Assembly (NCBI RefSeq): GCF_932526225.1 | Contig: NC_064035.1 | Span: 12,964,566-13,028,565 of the forward strand | DNA length: 64,000 bases | Direction: 5' to 3' | Origin: Nematostella vectensis | Lineage: Eukaryota; Cnidaria; Anthozoa; Actiniaria; Edwardsiidae | In this document: positions 61,101 through 64,000 of the stretch, in pieces | Position numbering within the stretch: the first letter of the stretch is position 1 | Layout of the letters: each line of letters begins with the position of its first letter | Translations under genes and position numbers: made by a program | Notes under the pieces: generated by a model | Told to the model about the DNA's origin: nothing | Seen by the model: only the letters and a program-made list of their open reading frames with translations | Database searches by the model: none

Positions 61101-61182
61101 TTGTTTTCTTTTGTAGCCCCATCCAGACGTGAAGCCAATGGCGTACTCCAACTCACTGATGCAGATGTTTGGCTTTATGTGA
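51392..61182 (+). CDS. PPP5C: Serine/threonine protein phosphatase 5
   Basis: TPR-containing PPP-family phosphatase that docks on Hsp90 and dephosphorylates clients and kinases. Exons: 51392-51491, 51606-51775, 52521-52592, 52871-53012, 53215-53336, 53775-53840, 53934-54032, 55059-55164, 55852-55912, 56007-56088, 56166-56253, 56809-56849, 58515-58599, 59004-59097, 59384-59462, 61117-61182; phases join, giving 490 residues (human 499). TPR repeats lie at about 20-125. Metal-site motifs are GDIHG 232-236, GDFVDRG 261-267, GNHE 293-296, HGG 343-345, then RSHEV and SAPNYCDQMGNK. The Cys of NYCD is made across the 59097/59384 junction. The C-terminus [20 protein letters not shown] matches the regulatory tail of PP5. 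Introns 7 (54033-55058) and 9 (55913-56006) are U12-type. Confidence 0.96.
51922..52048 (+). ncRNA. Hammerhead ribozyme, type I, in PPP5C intron 2
   Basis: The core is complete. CTGATGA lies at 51973-51979. Stem II GTGG (51980-51983) with loop GCAA pairs with CCAC (51988-51991). GAA follows at 51992-51994. A 3-bp stem III, ACA with TGT (51995-51997 and 52002-52004), has loop GACC. The cleavage triplet is GTA, with cleavage predicted between 52005 and 52006. Stem I begins TCCC/GGGA next to the core, then after an internal loop continues as a perfect 37-bp helix (51922-51958 with 52012-52048). Short stem III with open stem I is the form known from Penelope-like retroelements and retrozymes in animals. 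Sense orientation relative to PPP5C. Confidence 0.88.
52045..52111. repeat. (TA)n microsatellite
   Basis: About 33 TA dinucleotides directly after the ribozyme's 3' arm. A shorter TA run precedes the unit at 51850-51863. Confidence 0.95.
54283..54420. repeat. Interspersed repeat shared with 13785-13905
   Basis: Same order of GAGCCAGAATTTTA, GAAATTGTGCC and AATACAAGGAATG as at 13785-13905. Confidence 0.55.
54614..54862. mobile_element. MITE with inverted repeats, in PPP5C intron 7
   Basis: Left TTACAGTGGGAGCACAGAAA then GCGGGC; right end reverse complement TTACAGTGAGGACAAAGAAA then GCGGGC. An inner inverted pair, GAACACTGTAAACATTTTGA, supports a composite foldback. 249 bp, no coding. Confidence 0.75.
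55913..56006 (+). other. U12-type AT-AC intron (PPP5C intron 9)
   Basis: Starts ATATCCTTT (exact U12 AT-AC consensus) after exon bases AA and ends CCCAC. The branch site TTCCTTAAC at 55989-55997 is an exact match, about 10 bases from the 3' end. Joining AA to A restores Lys in VKAKYTSDM. No GT-AG alternative keeps the frame here. Confidence 0.93.
56887..57553. mobile_element. Non-autonomous DNA transposon, TTAA target site
   Basis: Terminal inverted repeats GGTCTCGGTAAAGGTAAA (left) and GGTCTTGGTAAAGGTAAA (right, reversed), 17 of 18 identical, each flanked by TTAA (56888-56891, 57550-57553). TTAA duplication is typical of piggyBac-type elements. About 665 bp in PPP5C intron 12, no transposase. 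Confidence 0.78.
57812..58480 (-). pseudogene. 5'-truncated non-LTR retrotransposon (LINE) reverse transcriptase C-terminus
   Basis: 222-residue open frame antisense to PPP5C in intron 12. [18 protein letters not shown], then [29 protein letters not shown] and [14 protein letters not shown] are the post-catalytic thumb/C-terminal region of LINE reverse transcriptases of the Jockey/CR1-like kind. The catalytic FADD segment and all upstream parts are missing, as expected of 5' truncation. The copy is still open over 222 codons, so the insertion looks young. The truncation point lies within about 35 bp of the acceptor of exon 58515-58599. Confidence 0.88.
59607..60763. mobile_element. DNA-transposon-like element with subterminal repeats, PPP5C intron 15
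   Basis: The left end has 6-8 copies of CCCACAAATGTAATAA in 59609-59755. The right end has the inverted form (TTATTACATTTGTGG, TTATTACACTTGTGGGC) at 60726-60759. Ends GAGCCCACAA / TTGTGGGCAC are flanked by TA on both sides. Interior frames show no recognised transposase. Confidence 0.65.
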
Positions 61183-61549
61183 AGCAGTTAATTATTCCAA
61201 CTCGCGACCGCAGATATTTGCCTTCATGTGAACAAGGATCCTACATTGGTCGAAATACGAGGAAATGTCCACATTATGGGCAAAACAAGACCCTTAATGA
61301 GTATACGCATTCTACCGACACAGATAGAAGATGGTCAAAAGGGTCGTTCTGTAACATTTTCCCAGTATTTTGATGTTGGCCCCTCAACCTGGCTACATCT
61401 CTGTTATGTATGATTTTTACTGGCTGTGTAACCTAGGGACTGTTTGGCAGCGTGGCAGAGTTTGAAGATTCTGGGCGCGAAAGCGAGGCCTTTGTATGCG
61501 AACTTTGTCTGCGGCCTTTTTGCACATTTCAGAAACATTTTTGTTTTAC

Positions 61550-61555
61550 AATAAA
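61550..61555 (+). terminator. Poly(A) signal of PPP5C
   Basis: AATAAA 368 bases after the stop codon. Confidence 0.55.
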
Positions 61556-61935
61556 GCCTGAGGCGAAACACGGTTAAAAGAAGATGGGGTAGCCTGGTTT
61601 AAAAAAGAGCTCCAAATACTTGCTAGAAAGCTGTAAATAAACCCAGACAATAGCCTCGCTTTCGCGCTCAGATTTCATCATCTGGAAAACGCCCTATATC
61701 ATCTGGAAAATGTTGATTAAGGTTATACTGTTAGGCACTTGTATCTTTACACTTGAATACTTTTTACCGCTGTGATTCATAATATAAATTTCCTCGTGGT
61801 CAAGGTGTCTCTAGTGAGCTTTTTATCATGGAAAGGGTCCCAATACCTAGATATTCCCGTGAAGACTAGGGGCAATTAACCCAGGGTCCTCTCGGTTGAT
61901 CAATTCAAATTGCTGACAGGCTGGTGAAAAAAAAA

Positions 61936-62008
61936 ATCCTGTGGGGCACATCCACGCCCCTACAGGTCATTTCCCTATATGCCCCATCCCCTGCTACGGC
62001 CATTTAGT
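61936..62008 (-). repeat. Interspersed repeat family A, shortened copy 4
   Basis: GTGGGGCACATCCACGCCCC, AGGTCATTTCC and CCCCATCCCCTGCTACGGCC match copy 2, with the middle deleted. Confidence 0.65.
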
Positions 62009-63720
62009 GGAGCTCTACAATCCACCCACCCTCGTTAACTGACCTCTTTGCATTGTTCCAAGGGTATTTCCCATCAAAATAGATCACTAAACATTTTTCA
62101 GCCAATTAAATTCTTGATAAGGTGATGTTCTTACTTGAGGCATACGTGGGATAACCCTGGTTGAAAAGAAAGCAGCACACTTCCAGAGATTTCAGAAATG
62201 AGACTAGTGGCAGACAAACTTGGCAAGTCCAGAATTATCACGAGGTTGATTTGTCAAATTCCTGAAAGCCAACATGTCTGAGACAACCATAGTTATAAGC
62301 CAAATACCAGCTAACAGCTTCACAAGACAACAGAGAAAAGTCATTGTTGCCTTTTACAAATTAATTTGGAGGCTCTGGTACCCAGGTTAAAGCAAGACGC
62401 ATACAACAGCATAGATAGACATTTTTTTATTTCTCAAAACATACAGTATACACAAATCATACAGTACACAACATATTACACTTACCTGAGGTGTTTCGAT
62501 TCAATAGACTTGATGCTTTAAAAATTTTTGGCAATTGGTATAACTAAAAAGACTACAGACAAGCTGTAAAAGGACTAGATCGTCTGCGTAGGTGTGGTAT
62601 AGACAAGGCATAATTCAACACAAGGTTGAAAAAGTATGTGAATCGCCTCTGTGAAACATTAGTTGTGCTGATGTTTCGAGTGTTAGTCTTCTGTCGGAGC
62701 AGAAAAAAGGATTTTTATCTGGGTAGTCTCTAAAGATGTTACTCATACACTTGCATCTACTAATGAATTGCGCAGTGATAAAACAATCATTTGGTGTTAT
62801 TAGTAGCATCAACACAAATGAATGATCAATCAAATGGTCTACTCTTACAGTAATAATAATTATCAATTTCAGCAGCAAAAAAAGAAAAAAAAAACTCGTC
62901 TCACGAACATTTTGCTGTACAGGGTGGATGTTTGTTCACAATGTACAACCATGGCCACCATGATAGTTTTAAAAAAATAGGCAAATAAAGATGGGAGAAA
63001 AGTACTATTTGATAGGCATGAAGTTCAATAGCCAACAATACTAGTTAGGCCGTTTTACAGTTAACACTCAAATCGTCAGCGCAACTGCTGTTTCACAGGT
63101 GTTCAACATACTTTTTCAACCTTGTGTCGAATCATAGCTTTGTTAGACCACGTCCATAAAAGGTAAGAAAAATAATGGACAAATTTTTTCTATGATCAAT
63201 ATCAAAATATTTTTTACAATTCAAAATGGCTCTGAATGTTGCAAATCACTAGATGAAAAATTTGTGCCTCCAAATGTCATTACAAAATGCAACTTGAATT
63301 TGTCGTCACCCACATACACTTAAAGTGTATTCTTGTGCCTAATTGTTGATCAATATAGTAAGAACGTGTAGAGGTTTCACTGTATTGCAGTATGCCCACG
63401 GGAAAACCAGACAAAATGTTCGTGTATCGAATATTTTCTTTAATTTGTGTACTGTATATATTTTATAAAGCCAATTTATTGTAGTTGTTGTCGTAGAGAT
63501 TGATCTGGTTCTGTTTTAGCCGCGATTCATAACATTTTAGGCGATTTTCCTCCCTCATCTCGGTTCACCTCCTCCCCACTCGTAATAAAATACAACAGGG
63601 TAGGAAGCTCCCTAGCAATCACAACTTTGACTCTTCAAGGCAACTTTTTCGGCAGAAAACGGAAGCTTCTCCCTTCAAAATTCTATATGCCATAGAAGAA
63701 TAGTTTCTAAACATCAATCA

Positions 63721-63981
63721 AAGAAAATTATCAAAAAGACCAGAATTTCACTGCAAAGTTGAAATTTATCGTTCTTCCAGGGTGCTGACAAAAGTCGCCC
63801 CCCCTCCCCCCCAGACACAATACAATGGTCACAGCGGTTGCCATGGCATTGCATTTTCTATTGTGTCTGGCCCCCAACCACACTCAGGGGAATGAGTTTG
63901 TCAGCACCCTGGAATAACGATAAATTTCAACTTTGCAGCGAAAAATTGCAGGGAAATTTTGGTCTTTAGGATTATTTTCTT
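63721..63981. mobile_element. Foldback element with about 80-bp arms
   Basis: AAGTTGAAATTTATCGTTCT then CCAGGGTGCTGACAAA on the left pairs with TTTGTCAGCACCCTGG then ATAACGATAAATTTCAACTT on the right. An inner inverted pair, CCAGACACAATA / TATTGTGTCTGG, lies nearer the centre. It may extend past the window end. Confidence 0.8.
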
Positions 63982-64000
63982 CGAAAAACAAATTGAAGAA

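Larger units (their letters stand above)
61183..64000. other. PPP5C 3' flank, no gene seen
   Basis: Contains AATAAA at 61550-61555, short inverted pieces GCGCGAAAGCGAGGC (about 61475) and GCCTCGCTTTCGCGC (about 61653), family A fragment 61936-62008 and the foldback 63721-63981. Short frames are unsupported. Confidence 0.5.

Overview
This is eukaryotic, animal DNA. Intron-rich genes encode conserved metazoan proteins at roughly one gene per 9 kb, surrounded by many minisatellites, short inverted-repeat elements and one LINE fragment. The gene density, moderate introns, repeat style and an intronic hammerhead ribozyme fit a cnidarian, most likely an anthozoan such as a sea anemone. The species is an inference; nothing here proves it.

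Layout. (1) 25-15629, minus: MTHFD1 (cytosolic C1-tetrahydrofolate synthase), 17 exons visible, cut off at the window start inside the formyl-THF synthetase domain. Its introns hold four minisatellites and several inverted-repeat elements. (2) 16535-17719, minus: an intronless BAG-domain co-chaperone gene. (3) 18029-19084, plus: an intronless class B Hsp40 (DNAJB) gene. These two genes diverge from a 309-bp promoter with two heat-shock-element clusters and a TATA box facing each way. (4) 21479-33856, minus: YME1L, mitochondrial i-AAA protease, 20 coding exons, with a 3.6-kb 25-bp minisatellite in one intron. (5) 37905-43540, plus: a six-exon SLC12 cation-chloride cotransporter, NKCC-like. (6) 45285-50161, plus: MAX, six coding exons. 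(7) 51392-61182, plus: PPP5C, 16 coding exons, with two U12-type introns, an intronic hammerhead ribozyme, several inverted-repeat elements and an antisense LINE fragment. I see no gene in 61183-64000.

All exon junctions given here were fitted by eye, and exon lengths were checked against codon phase. They are not backed by transcripts.

Function. Four of the seven genes act in protein quality control. The BAG and DNAJB proteins both work on Hsp70, PP5 is a TPR-containing Hsp90-associated phosphatase, and YME1L degrades inner-membrane proteins. MTHFD1 (folate one-carbon metabolism), SLC12A (ion transport) and MAX (MYC-network transcription) are unrelated to them.

Most notable pattern. Four tandem arrays (units of 51, 67, 42 and about 105 bp; three in MTHFD1, one in YME1L) start at a 3' splice site, and each unit repeats the acceptor AG plus the first bases of the adjoining exon. 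The arrays therefore place many decoy acceptors just upstream of the real one. In the 51-bp array the unit is a multiple of three and stays open in the exon's frame.
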